From positions 1 through 32,353 of the forward strand of contig JAVBPJ010000020.1 of the NCBI GenBank assembly GCA_031549665.1: a DNA stretch of 32,353 nt. The letters are read 5' to 3'. Source of the DNA: Rikenella sp031549665 (lineage in GTDB: Bacteria; Bacteroidota; Bacteroidia; Bacteroidales; Rikenellaceae). The position numbers and the translations under genes are program-made. The notes below the pieces were generated by a model. It worked only from the letters and a program-made list of their open reading frames with translations. It was not told the DNA's origin and searched no databases. Below are positions 15,022 to 22,844 of the stretch, piece after piece (the stretch's first letter is position 1; every line of letters begins with the position of its first letter).

Positions 15022-17886
15022 TTAGTGGGCGTCCATCCAGTTGCTGCCGCTGCCCACCTCGACATCGAGCGGCACGGCCAGCGTGGCCGCCGAGGACATC
15101 GCCTCGCGCAGCAAATCGGTTACGACGGCCTGTTCGGACTTGGGAACTTCGACCACCAGCTCGTCGTGGACTTGCAGTACGATGCGGGCTTTCAGTTCCC
15201 CTTTCCGCAGGGCCTGATCGACCCGGATCATGGCGATTTTCATGATGTCCGCGGCCGATCCCTGGATGGGGGCGTTGATGGCGTTTCGCTCGGCGAAGGC
15301 TCGGGTGGGAGCGTTCGCCGAACGTAGTTCGGGCAGGTAGCGACGACGGCCGAACAGGGTTTCGACATAGCCCCGTTCGCGGGCTTGCTCGATGGTTTGC
15401 TGCATGTAGCGTTGCACCTGCGGATAGAGCCGGAAATAGCCCTCGATCAGCTCTTTGGCCTCCGGACGGGGAATGTTCAGCCGCTGTGCCAGCCCAAAGG
15501 CCGAAATGCCGTAGATGATGCCGAAATTGGCGGTCTTTGCGCGGCGGCGCTGTTCGCGGGTTACCTCGTCGGGCGACACGCCGTAGATTTTGGCGGCCGT
15601 GGCGGTGTGGACGTCTTCCCCCTGAAGAAAGGCCTGGCAGAGCGCCTGATCGCCCGACAGGTGGGCCATGATCCGAAGTTCGACCTGCGAATAGTCGGCC
15701 GAAAGCAGCACATGGTCGTCGTCGGGGGCGGTGAATGCCCGCCGGATGGCCCGTCCCACCTCGTCGCGGATCGGGATGTTTTGCAGGTTGGGATTGGTGG
15801 AACTCAACCGTCCGGTGGCCGTTACGGCCTGATTGAACGAGCTGTGGATACGTCCCGTGGCGGGGTTGATCAATAGGGGCAGGGCTTCGATGTAGGTGGA
15901 GAGGAGCTTCTTCAGCCCGCGGTACTCCAGAATTTTTCCGACGATCGGGTGGCTGTCGGTCAGCGTGGCGAGGTACTCCTCGTCGGTGCTGTACTGTTTG
16001 GTTTTGGTGAGTTTCGGTTTGGCGGCCAGTTTGAGCTTTTCAAACAGCACCTCGCCCAGTTGCCGGCTCGAATTGACGTTCAGGTCGGCGCTCCCGGCCA
16101 GCGTGCGAATTTCGGCTTCGAGCCGCGCGGCCTCTTCCGAAATAGTGCGCCCCGACTCCTGCAGCACCGCGGGGTCGAGGTATATGCCCGCCCGCTCCAT
16201 CCGTGCCAACACGCCGATCAACGGCTCTTCGATGGTGGCGTACAACTCCCGCGCTCCGTGGGCGGCCACCTCGGGCCAGAGTTTTTCGTCGAGCTGCCAG
16301 GGAACGTCGGCGTCTTCGGCGGCGTAACTGGCCACCAGCTCGGGCGGGGCCTGCTCCATGGAGAGCTGCTTCGCTCCGCGGCCGATCAACGCCTCGATGG
16401 GAACGGGGCGGTAGCCGAGATAACGTTCGGCCAAAAAATCCATCCCGTGCCGCGACTCGGGATCGAGCAGGTAGTGCATGATCATGGTGTCGCGCAGGAA
16501 TCCGGCGGGACGGATCCCCTGCTGCATCAGCACCAGCAGGTCGAATTTGATGTTTTGCCCGATCTTGGCGATGGCGGGATTTTCGAACAGGGGCTTCAGG
16601 GCGGCGAACACGGCCCCGCACCGCTCGGGCGGGGTGGGAACCCACCAGGCCTCGTGCGCCGCCACGGAGAACGACAGCCCGACGGGGCGGCTCTGCAACG
16701 GGTCGATGCCCGAAGTCTCGGTGTCGAAGCAGAAAACGGGCCGGCTGCCCAGTGTGTCGATCAACCGGGCCAACGCCTCGGGGGTGTCGACGGTGTGGTA
16801 GGTGTGGGGGGTGGTCTCCATCGACTCGAACAGATCGCCCTCGGTATCGGGAGTGGGCGGAAGCTCCATTTCGACGGCGGCGGCCGGAGCCACCGGCGGA
16901 TCGAAAAGCGAAAGCTGCTCCCCTGCTTTGGCCTGCGAATAGGGTACCGGCTGCGCCGCCGGAGCCGCCGGAGCAAGGTTCGGAAGCCCGCCCGCCCGCA
17001 CTTTCTCGTGGTACTGGTGGCTGTCGACCTCGCGCAACAGGCTCGAAAAATTATGCTCCAGGTAAAAATTGCGCAGGGCGGCATAGTCGGGAGCGTCCAC
17101 CCGCAACGATTCGGGATGAAACTCGATGGGAACCTCCAAGTCGATGGTAACCAACCGACGGGCAAGCCGCAACTGCTCCTGGTTCGAGGTCAGCGAATCG
17201 CGCAACTTGGGCGAAAGCTGGTCGGCGTGCGCCAACAGGTTGTCAATGTCGCCCCACTCGGCGATCAACTTCCGCGCTCCTTTCTCCCCGATCCCGGGAA
17301 CGCCGGGAATGTTGTCCGAAGCATCGCCCCACAAAGCCAAAATGTCGATCACCTGCCTGGGGTCGGAAATACCGTAATTGGCGCAAATGCCGTCCATGCC
17401 CACTATCTCGACTCCCTCGCCGCCCTTGCCGGGCTTGTAGATCGATACCTCCTTCCGGATCAACTGCCCGTAGTCCTTGTCGGGAGTAACCATGTACACG
17501 TCGTACTGCCCGCAACAGGCGGCCTGGTGCGAAAGCGTGCCGATCACGTCGTCGGCCTCGTACCCCTCGACTTCGAGAATCGGAATGTGCATCGCCTCCA
17601 ACAACCGCTTGATCTCGGGAACCGCCGCCCGGATCTCTTCGGGGGTCTCGCTCCGGTTGGCCTTGTATAACGGATACAGAATGTGACGGAAATTACCCCC
17701 CCGAGGGTCGAACGCAACACCCAAATAGTGCGGCTTCTCCCGCTCAATGATCTGATGCAAAAACTTGGCAAATCCAAAAATGGCCGAGGTGTTCATCCCC
17801 GCCGCATTACGCATCGGACGACTAATCAAGGCGTAATGAAACCGAAAAATCAACGCGTAAGCGTCTATCAAAAAAAGTTTTTCCAT
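15022..17886 (-). CDS. polA: DNA polymerase I
   Basis: This 954-residue family A polymerase acts in Okazaki fragment processing and gap filling. The N-terminal 5' nuclease domain (about 1-290) shows VEGYEADDVIGTL and the helix-hairpin-helix PGVPGIGEKGARKLI. An Ala/Pro-rich linker follows near 300-350. The 3'-5' exonuclease domain keeps all acidic motifs: FDTE (Exo I), NIKFD (Exo II) and YAAED (Exo III), so proofreading should be active, unlike in Taq-type enzymes. The polymerase domain has motif A DYSQVELRIMAHLSGD, motif B RRRAKTANFGIIYG and motif C VHDE (about 907-909). It heads a two-gene unit with the PAP2 phosphatase. Upstream lies the nested inverted-repeat region, and I see no clear promoter box directly before ATG 17886. 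Confidence 0.98.
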   Translation of the reverse strand: MEKLFLIDAYALIFRFHYALISRPMRNAAGMNTSAIFGFAKFLHQIIEREKPHYLGVAFDPRGGNFRHILYPLYKANRSETPEEIRAAVPEIKRLLEAMHIPILEVEGYEADDVIGTLSHQAACCGQYDVYMVTPDKDYGQLIRKEVSIYKPGKGGEGVEIVGMDGICANYGISDPRQVIDILALWGDASDNIPGVPGIGEKGARKLIAEWGDIDNLLAHADQLSPKLRDSLTSNQEQLRLARRLVTIDLEVPIEFHPESLRVDAPDYAALRNFYLEHNFSSLLREVDSHQYHEKVRAGGLPNLAPAAPAAQPVPYSQAKAGEQLSLFDPPVAPAAAVEMELPPTPDTEGDLFESMETTPHTYHTVDTPEALARLIDTLGSRPVFCFDTETSGIDPLQSRPVGLSFSVAAHEAWWVPTPPERCGAVFAALKPLFENPAIAKIGQNIKFDLLVLMQQGIRPAGFLRDTMIMHYLLDPESRHGMDFLAERYLGYRPVPIEALIGRGAKQLSMEQAPPELVASYAAEDADVPWQLDEKLWPEVAAHGARELYATIEEPLIGVLARMERAGIYLDPAVLQESGRTISEEAARLEAEIRTLAGSADLNVNSSRQLGEVLFEKLKLAAKPKLTKTKQYSTDEEYLATLTDSHPIVGKILEYRGLKKLLSTYIEALPLLINPATGRIHSSFNQAVTATGRLSSTNPNLQNIPIRDEVGRAIRRAFTAPDDDHVLLSADYSQVELRIMAHLSGDQALCQAFLQGEDVHTATAAKIYGVSPDEVTREQRRRAKTANFGIIYGISAFGLAQRLNIPRPEAKELIEGYFRLYPQVQRYMQQTIEQARERGYVETLFGRRRYLPELRSANAPTRAFAERNAINAPIQGSAADIMKIAMIRVDQALRKGELKARIVLQVHDELVVEVPKSEQAVVTDLLREAMSSAATLAVPLDVEVGSGSNWMDAH

Positions 17887-17904
17887 CGTGGCTCGATTCG
17901 CGTG

Positions 17905-18466
17905 TCTTCTTGCTCGTATTTTTTCCTTTTTGTTCGCCCTGCTTTTTGCGGGGGTTAACTCTATCTGTCCTCAGGCCGGACTGGCCCCGCGTGCCCGCGG
18001 CGGGCTATTGTGTGTTTGTGCGGTTGGGTTGTGCCGGGTGGTTGGCTTGCGGTTGCGTTGGGAACTACTGCGTAGTTTTGGGTACGAACGGGACGGCCCT
18101 CGCCCGAAAGTAAACTTTCGCTCGGCCCTCCCATTCTTCCCCAAAGCCTTCGGCTCTTCCCAACGCAGCCAAAAATATATCTTCCGCCATCAAAGTCAAC
18201 CAACATCAACACAGCGGACAAATGCCATGATCCAATAATCGGACCAGTATGGCTGCTATCCGACCGTTCGGTCAAACTTAGGCAAACCCAGCCGCACAAA
18301 CAAAAGAAAGCCCGCCGCGGGCACGCGGGGCCGGCGCGGCCCGAGCGCAGTTGGCACAAATCCAACAAAAGATTCGAAGAGTCCGGCCTGAGGACAGTAG
18401 GAGATACCTCCGGCCAGAAGAAGAGCCGAGGACAATGGAGGAAAAAGGAAAAAATACGAGAAAGAA
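17905..18466. repeat. Nested inverted-repeat element between thiC and polA
   Basis: This gap holds five nested complementary arm pairs: 17913-17931/18442-18460 (19 bp, perfect), 17965-17982/18380-18397 (18 bp, perfect), 17983-18006/18309-18332 (24 bp, perfect), 18014-18030/18285-18301 (17 bp, one G-U) and 18051-18064/18157-18170 (14 bp, one G-U). A local hairpin sits at 18105-18120. The arms are in mirror order, so the whole could fold as one long branched hairpin, or it may be two copies of a roughly 100-nt element in opposite orientation. The right side has 47 extra nt between the second and third arms. Reading frames crossing it (17888-18238 plus, 17961-18368 minus) look like by-products of the palindrome. 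It may act as terminator for thiC, or be a dispersed intergenic repeat. Confidence 0.85.
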
Positions 18467-18472
18467 CGGGGG

Positions 18473-19996
18473 TTATTTAATGCTTTGAGTAATTCGCATG
18501 GCGCAGAAGTGGGGGCCGCACATCGAGCAGAAGTCGGCGTTTTCGCCTACCATTTCGTGGTGCATGGTTCGGGCGCGTTGTGGGTCGAGCGACAGGTTGA
18601 ACTGGTCGTTCCAGCGGAAGTCGTAGCGGGCTTCGCTCATGGCTCGGTCGCGGGCGATGGCGGCGGGGTGTCCTTTGGCCAGGTCGGCGGCGTGTGCGGC
18701 CAGTTTGAAGGTTACGACCCCTTCGCGCACGTCGTCGCGGTTGGGTAGCGCCAGGTGTTCTTTGGTGGTAACGTAGCAGAGCATGGCCGTTCCCATCCAC
18801 CCGATCATGGCTCCGCCGATGGCCGAGGTGATGTGGTCGTAGCCCGCGCCGATGTCCGACACCAGCGGCCCCAGGGTATAGAACGGGGCGCCGTGGCACC
18901 AGGCCAGTTGGCGGTCCATGTTTTCGCGGATCAGGTGCATGGGGACGTGGCCGGGGCCCTCGATAATCACCTGCACGTAGTGTTCCCATGCGCGGAGGGT
19001 GAGTTTGCCGAGCGTTTCGAGTTCGCCGAACTGGGCGGCGTCGTTGGCGTCGGCGATCGATCCCGGGCGCAGGCCGTCGCCGAGCGAGAGGGCCACGTCG
19101 TACCGTGCGAGCAGCTCGCACAGCTCGTCAAAGTGTTCGTACAGGAAGTTTTGGCGTTGGTGGTGGCTCATCCATTTGGCCAGGATCGACCCCCCGCGCG
19201 ACACGATGCCCGTTGTGCGCCGGGTGGCCAGCGGGACGTGTTCCAGGAGCAGTCCGGCGTGCAGGGTGAAGTAGTCGACCCCCTGTTCGCATTGTTCGAC
19301 GAGGGTATCGCGGAAAATTTCCCACGTCAGGTTTTCGACCACCCCGTCCACCTTTTCCAATGCCTGGTAGATGGGTACGGTGCCGATCGGGACGGGCGTA
19401 TTGCGCAGGATCGCCTCGCGGGTGGCGTGGATGTTTGCCCCGGTGGAGAGGTCCATCACCGTGTCGGCGCCCCACTTGACGGCCCAGAGAGCCTTTTCCA
19501 CCTCCTGGTCGATGGACGAACCGAGGGCCGAGTTGCCGATATTGGCGTTGATTTTGACCAGGTAATCGGCCCCGATCACCATCGGTTCCGCCTCGGGATG
19601 GCGGCGGTTAGCGGGCAGGATGGCCCGTCCCTCGGCGATCGATCGGCGCACCTGTTCGGGGGTGATGCAGTTGGGGTTGGTCGGGTCCGCTCCCTGGTTT
19701 TCGCGGATGGCGGCGTACTCCATTTCGGGAGTGATGATTCCGTGGCAGGCGTACCAGCGTTGGGTGCGGAACGGTTCGGTGTCCGGACGCCAACCGTTCC
19801 GGAGGGCGGGCAGCCCTTGTGCGGGGTCGGAACGGTAGCCCGGCTCGCCGTAGGGGCCGGTGGTGTCGTACAGGACGATCTGTTTCCCTGTGGAGAGGTT
19901 TACGCGGCGCATCCCCACGCGGATGGGGTGGAGGGCGCCGTCGACGTAGATTTTTTCGCTGGCCGAAAGCGGGTCGTAGAATAACGAAGTGTACAT
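18473..19996 (-). CDS. thiC: Phosphomethylpyrimidine synthase ThiC
   Basis: This 507-residue radical-SAM enzyme turns aminoimidazole ribotide into HMP phosphate, the pyrimidine half of thiamin. The protein shows the family blocks VDGALHPIRVGMRRV, YDTTGPYGEPG, the ANIGNSALGSSIDQEVEK region, GTVPIYQALEK and IEGPGHVPMH. The C-terminal cluster motif is Cys490-x2-Cys493-x4-Cys498 (CSMCGPHFC), which binds the [4Fe-4S] cluster. It is shorter than the roughly 630-residue enterobacterial enzyme because it lacks the N-terminal extension, as in many anaerobes. It starts 7 nt after the stop of the polyprenyl synthase gene, so both share one transcript. There is no space for a TPP riboswitch directly upstream, and no other thiamin gene is in the window. 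Confidence 0.97.
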   Translation of the reverse strand: MYTSLFYDPLSASEKIYVDGALHPIRVGMRRVNLSTGKQIVLYDTTGPYGEPGYRSDPAQGLPALRNGWRPDTEPFRTQRWYACHGIITPEMEYAAIRENQGADPTNPNCITPEQVRRSIAEGRAILPANRRHPEAEPMVIGADYLVKINANIGNSALGSSIDQEVEKALWAVKWGADTVMDLSTGANIHATREAILRNTPVPIGTVPIYQALEKVDGVVENLTWEIFRDTLVEQCEQGVDYFTLHAGLLLEHVPLATRRTTGIVSRGGSILAKWMSHHQRQNFLYEHFDELCELLARYDVALSLGDGLRPGSIADANDAAQFGELETLGKLTLRAWEHYVQVIIEGPGHVPMHLIRENMDRQLAWCHGAPFYTLGPLVSDIGAGYDHITSAIGGAMIGWMGTAMLCYVTTKEHLALPNRDDVREGVVTFKLAAHAADLAKGHPAAIARDRAMSEARYDFRWNDQFNLSLDPQRARTMHHEMVGENADFCSMCGPHFCAMRITQSIK

Positions 19997-20003
19997 GGCG
20001 GCT

Positions 20004-20975
20004 CTATTTGGTTCGTTTGAGCAACGAACGGGCGAAGCGCTCCAGTTCGGTAAGTCGATGGGTATCCGGGTGGCATTGCGCCAGCAGGCTCAGGGCGTTT
20101 TCGAAATGGGTTTCGATGGCCTCTTCGGCGGCTTGGCGTACCTCCAGCCGGTCGTAGAGGCTGCGCACCCGTTCAAAACGTTCGTCGAACGAGCCGCCCG
20201 TTTGCTCAATCGCTTCGCGTTGTTCGGGCGTGGCCCGCTCCAGCGCGGTGATGTGCAGGAAGGTCTGTTTGCCGACGGCGATGTCGCCGCCGATGATTTT
20301 TCCGAACGTATCGGCGTCGCCATAGGTGTCCAGCAGGTCGTCCTGGATTTGGAACGCCAGCCCCAGTTGTACCCCGAAGGCGTAGATCGATGCCTGCTGG
20401 GCGGGCGACGCTCCGCCGATCAGGGCTCCCATTTGCAGGGCGGCGGCCAACAGCACCGAGGTCTTCAGCCGGATCATCTCCAGGTAGTTGGCGCGGCTTG
20501 CGGGGGTTTGGGCCATTTCGAAATCCATGTCGTACTGTTGCCCCTGGCACACCTCCAGGGCGGCCTGGTTGAAGACGCGGAGCAGTTCGGGCAGTTGGTC
20601 GGCGGCGGCTCCTTCGGCCAACAGGCGGTAGGAGAGGATCACCATCGCGTCGCCCGAAAGAATGGCGCTGCTTTCGTTCCATTTGCGGTGGACGGTGGGG
20701 CGGCCCCGGCGCACCTCGGCGCGATCCATGATGTCGTCGTGCAGCAGCGTAAAGTTGTGGAACACCTCCACGGCCAGCGCCGCAGGCATGGCCCTGAGCG
20801 GATCGCCGCAGTAGAGGTCGCATCCGAGCAGGGTCAGCAGGGGGCGGATCCGTTTGCCGCCGTCTTCGAGGATGTAGCGTACCGGAGCGTACAGTCCGTC
20901 GGGTTTTTCCCGCAACGGAAGTCGCTGGAGTTCGTTTTCAATCAGTTGTGGCAGTCGGTCGCTCGGCGGAATCAT
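20004..20975 (-). CDS. Polyprenyl (farnesyl/geranylgeranyl) diphosphate synthase
   Basis: This 323-residue trans-isoprenyl diphosphate synthase elongates allylic diphosphates with isopentenyl diphosphate. The first Asp-rich motif is Asp80-Asp81-x2-Asp84 in LLHDDIMDRAEVRRGRP, the second Asp212-Asp213-x2-Asp216 in FQIQDDLLDTYGD. Phe75, five residues before the first motif, is the bulky residue that usually limits product length to C15-C20, so a short-chain product is likely. ATG 20975 is chosen; an in-frame extension to 21050 would run through the promoter. It heads a two-gene unit with thiC. A near-consensus promoter (TTTC-N20-TACCTTCG) lies 24 nt upstream and is divergent from the glucokinase promoter. 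Confidence 0.93.
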   Translation of the reverse strand: MIPPSDRLPQLIENELQRLPLREKPDGLYAPVRYILEDGGKRIRPLLTLLGCDLYCGDPLRAMPAALAVEVFHNFTLLHDDIMDRAEVRRGRPTVHRKWNESSAILSGDAMVILSYRLLAEGAAADQLPELLRVFNQAALEVCQGQQYDMDFEMAQTPASRANYLEMIRLKTSVLLAAALQMGALIGGASPAQQASIYAFGVQLGLAFQIQDDLLDTYGDADTFGKIIGGDIAVGKQTFLHITALERATPEQREAIEQTGGSFDERFERVRSLYDRLEVRQAAEEAIETHFENALSLLAQCHPDTHRLTELERFARSLLKRTK

Positions 20976-20998
20976 CGGGTGGCTCAAAAAATACCTCA

Positions 20999-21030
20999 CG
21001 AAGGTACGAATAAACCCCCAAACCCTGAAA
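20999..21030 (-). promoter_or_regulatory. Promoter of polyprenyl synthase-thiC unit
   Basis: TTTC (21027-21030), a 20-nt spacer and TACCTTCG (20999-21006) on the minus strand each differ from consensus by one base. The box ends 23 nt before ATG 20975. Confidence 0.6.
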
Positions 21031-21066
21031 TTTCGGCGCCGATCGGCCAATCTTCCAAAAAATCAT

Positions 21067-21074
21067 TACATTTG
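21067..21074 (+). promoter_or_regulatory. -7 box of glucokinase gene
   Basis: TACATTTG is a perfect TAnnTTTG match, 39 nt before ATG 21114. The -33 position is poor (ATCG with a 21-nt spacer). Confidence 0.55.
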
Positions 21075-21113
21075 GGTTGCGAAAACCCCTTTGAACCCTT
21101 AACAAAACATCCC

Positions 21114-22082
21114 ATGAAACAACTGGCAGTAGGCATTGATATCGGAGGAACCAACACGGTATACGGCCTGGTAGACCGCGAAGGCAATATGTTCGGCGAG
21201 GGCGTAGTTCCCACCAAGAATTACCCCGACTTCGACCAGTACCTCGAAGAGCTTTATCTCGGCATCCAAGGATTGATGAAATCGGTCGACGGCGAGTACG
21301 AATTGATCGGCATCGGCATCGGAGCTCCCAATGCGAACTACTACAACGGAACGATCGAGAACGCCGCCAACCTGATCTGGAAAGGAGTAACCCCCTTTGT
21401 TGAAAAGATGAAGCGCTACTACCCCTCGCTCCCGATCCTGATCACCAACGACGCCAACGCGGCCGCCATCGGCGAGATGGTGTACGGCGGCGCCAAGGGG
21501 ATGAAGGATTTCATCGTCATCACCCTGGGAACGGGCCTCGGAAGCGGCTTTGTCGCCAACGGGCAGTTGATTTACGGCCACGACAGCTTTGCCGGCGAAC
21601 TGGGGCACGTCATTGTCAACAAAACCGCCAGCGCGCGCGTGTGCGGATGCGGCCGCAAGGGATGCCTCGAAACCTACGTTTCGGCCACCGGCATCAAACG
21701 TACGGCATTCAAGCTGCTGGCCGACCACATCGAGGACAGCGAATTCCGCAACATGAGCTTCAACGAGCTGACCGCCGAAATGATCACCAAAGCGGCCCTG
21801 AACGGCGATCCGCTGGCCATCGAGGCTTACGAGTACACCGGCATGATCCTGGGTCAGGCCCTGGCCGATGCGGTAACGATCACCTCGCCCGAAGCGATCT
21901 TCCTGTTCGGCGGACTGGCCAAAGCGGGCAAGTACATCTTCGAACCCACCAAAAAATACATGGAGATGCACATGCTGAGCAACTTCCGCAACAAAGTGAA
22001 GCTGCTCCCCTCGGGCATCGACGGCAAAAACGCCGCGGTACTCGGCGCCTCGGCCCTGATCTGGCAACAGATCGAGGCATAA
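21114..22082 (+). CDS. ROK family glucokinase
   Basis: This 322-residue ROK-fold kinase probably phosphorylates glucose with ATP at the entry of glycolysis. The N-terminal phosphate loop is DIGGTNT (residues 9-15), and the second nucleotide segment is GTGLGSGFV. The sugar-binding part includes NDANAAAIGE, with the catalytic Asp in this block, and GELGHVIV. The ROK zinc finger is present as Cys177-Gly-Cys179-Gly-x3-Cys184 with an upstream His. No helix-turn-helix precedes the kinase, so it is an enzyme and not a ROK repressor. It is a single gene between its own promoter (21067) and a very strong terminator (22116-22154). Glucose is the best guess from close similarity to Bacteroidota glucokinases; other hexoses cannot be excluded. 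Confidence 0.92.
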   Translation: MKQLAVGIDIGGTNTVYGLVDREGNMFGEGVVPTKNYPDFDQYLEELYLGIQGLMKSVDGEYELIGIGIGAPNANYYNGTIENAANLIWKGVTPFVEKMKRYYPSLPILITNDANAAAIGEMVYGGAKGMKDFIVITLGTGLGSGFVANGQLIYGHDSFAGELGHVIVNKTASARVCGCGRKGCLETYVSATGIKRTAFKLLADHIEDSEFRNMSFNELTAEMITKAALNGDPLAIEAYEYTGMILGQALADAVTITSPEAIFLFGGLAKAGKYIFEPTKKYMEMHMLSNFRNKVKLLPSGIDGKNAAVLGASALIWQQIEA

Positions 22083-22115
22083 CGCTCGCGGGCTTCGCTC
22101 CCGCTACTCCAAAAC

Positions 22116-22154
22116 AAAAGCGGCCGATACTGTAAAAGTATCGGCCGCTTTTTT
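22116..22154. terminator. Bidirectional terminator between glucokinase and rpmB operon
   Basis: A perfect 16-bp stem (22116-22131 with 22137-22152; core GCGGCCGATACT) is followed by six T residues on the plus strand. On the minus strand it is followed by a T-rich stretch from the A-run at 22111-22119. It suits both converging transcripts. Confidence 0.95.
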
Positions 22155-22194
22155 GCGCAACCGGTTGGCCGTTGCACAAAATCAGGGGAGAGTG

Positions 22195-22353
22195 CTACTT
22201 CTTGTCGAAGAACTCTTTAACGCCTTCGTTCGGAACAATCTCTTCCTTGAAGGTGTAGGCTCCGGTTTTGGGCGATTTCACCATTTTGATGCATTTGGTG
22301 ACGCTTTTGCTGTTGGCCGCTGTCTTCAGCGTTGCCACTACTTTCTTTGCCAT
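22195..22353 (-). CDS. DUF4295 family protein
   Basis: This 52-residue basic protein begins MAKKVVATLKTAANSKSVTK and ends GVKEFFDKK. I recognise it as DUF4295, which in Bacteroidota follows rpmB and rpmG in the same operon, as here. The start codon lies 2 nt after the rpmG stop, so the three genes are almost certainly co-translated. The context suggests a ribosome-associated small protein, but no function is proven. The central block KMVKSPKTGAYTFKEEIV is the conserved part of the family. No Cys pair or zinc ribbon is seen. It is short enough to be missed by ordinary gene finders. Confidence 0.93.
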   Translation of the reverse strand: MAKKVVATLKTAANSKSVTKCIKMVKSPKTGAYTFKEEIVPNEGVKEFFDKK

Positions 22354-22355
22354 GG

Positions 22356-22538
22356 TTACTTAATTTCGCGGTGAACGGTTACTTTCTTCAGTATGGGGTT
22401 GTATTTTTTACGTTCCATACGTTCGGGGGTGTTCTTTTTGTTCTTGGTGGTGATGTAGCGTGAAATGCCTGGCATTCCGCTCTCTTTGTGCTCGGTGCAT
22501 TCGAGGATCACCTGTACGCGGTTTCCTTTTTTAGCCAT
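22356..22538 (-). CDS. rpmG: 50S ribosomal protein bL33
   Basis: This 60-residue ribosomal protein shows the bL33 pattern RVQVILECTEHKESGMPGISRYITTKNKKNTPERMERKKYNP split over the whole length, here from residue 7 on. Only one Cys (residue 14) remains, so this is the zinc-free form, which lacks the CxxC pairs. It sits between rpmB (5 nt upstream) and the DUF4295 gene (2 nt downstream). It is expressed from the rpmB promoter. Confidence 0.97.
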   Translation of the reverse strand: MAKKGNRVQVILECTEHKESGMPGISRYITTKNKKNTPERMERKKYNPILKKVTVHREIK

Positions 22539-22543
22539 GTCGG

Positions 22544-22777
22544 TTAGTAGACTTTGGGCAGAGCGGCGGCGTTTTTCAGGGTCGCGCTCAGACCGTTTTT
22601 GTTAATGGTGCGGATCCCCGAAGTGCTGACTTTGAGGGTTACCCACCGGTTTTCTTCTTCGAGAAAGAAGCGTTTCTTCTTCAGATTGGGGCTGAAACGG
22701 CGTTTCGTCTTTTTGTTCGAGTGCGAAACGTTGTTTCCTACCTGCGCTACTTTCCCGGTGATTTGGCAAGTTTTCAT
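22544..22777 (-). CDS. rpmB: 50S ribosomal protein bL28
   Basis: This 77-residue protein starts MKTCQITGKVAQVGNNVSHS, the standard bL28 N-terminus, followed by KRRFSPNLKKKRFF and the C-terminal KVSTSGIRTINKNGL. It is the first gene of the rpmB-rpmG-DUF4295 unit. Only one N-terminal Cys is present, so a zinc-binding form is unlikely. A promoter with a good -33 box lies 35-67 nt upstream. Confidence 0.97.
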   Translation of the reverse strand: MKTCQITGKVAQVGNNVSHSNKKTKRRFSPNLKKKRFFLEEENRWVTLKVSTSGIRTINKNGLSATLKNAAALPKVY

Positions 22778-22812
22778 TTGCTTGGTCTTAAGGGTGTGAG
22801 TAAAAGGGAGTG

Positions 22813-22844
22813 CAAATTACGGAAAAAGTTTTCTGAAAATCAAA
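22813..22844 (-). promoter_or_regulatory. Promoter of rpmB operon
   Basis: TTTG (22841-22844), a 20-nt spacer and GTAATTTG (22813-22820) appear on the minus strand. The -33 box and spacing are ideal; the -7 box matches only in its TTTG half. The -33 box overlaps the last bases of the epimerase gene. Confidence 0.55.

Noticed and set aside
17888..18368. Two reading frames inside the thiC-polA gap
   Set aside because: They run through the arms of the nested inverted repeat and have Cys/Arg/Pro-rich low-complexity translations without start signals.
19997..20003. TPP riboswitch before thiC
   Set aside because: Only 7 nt separate thiC from the upstream gene, and no TPP aptamer motifs (CUGAGA and ACCUGA type) are seen nearby.
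20976..21050. N-terminal extension of the polyprenyl synthase
   Set aside because: It runs through the promoter at 20999-21030; the family N-terminus begins at ATG 20975.
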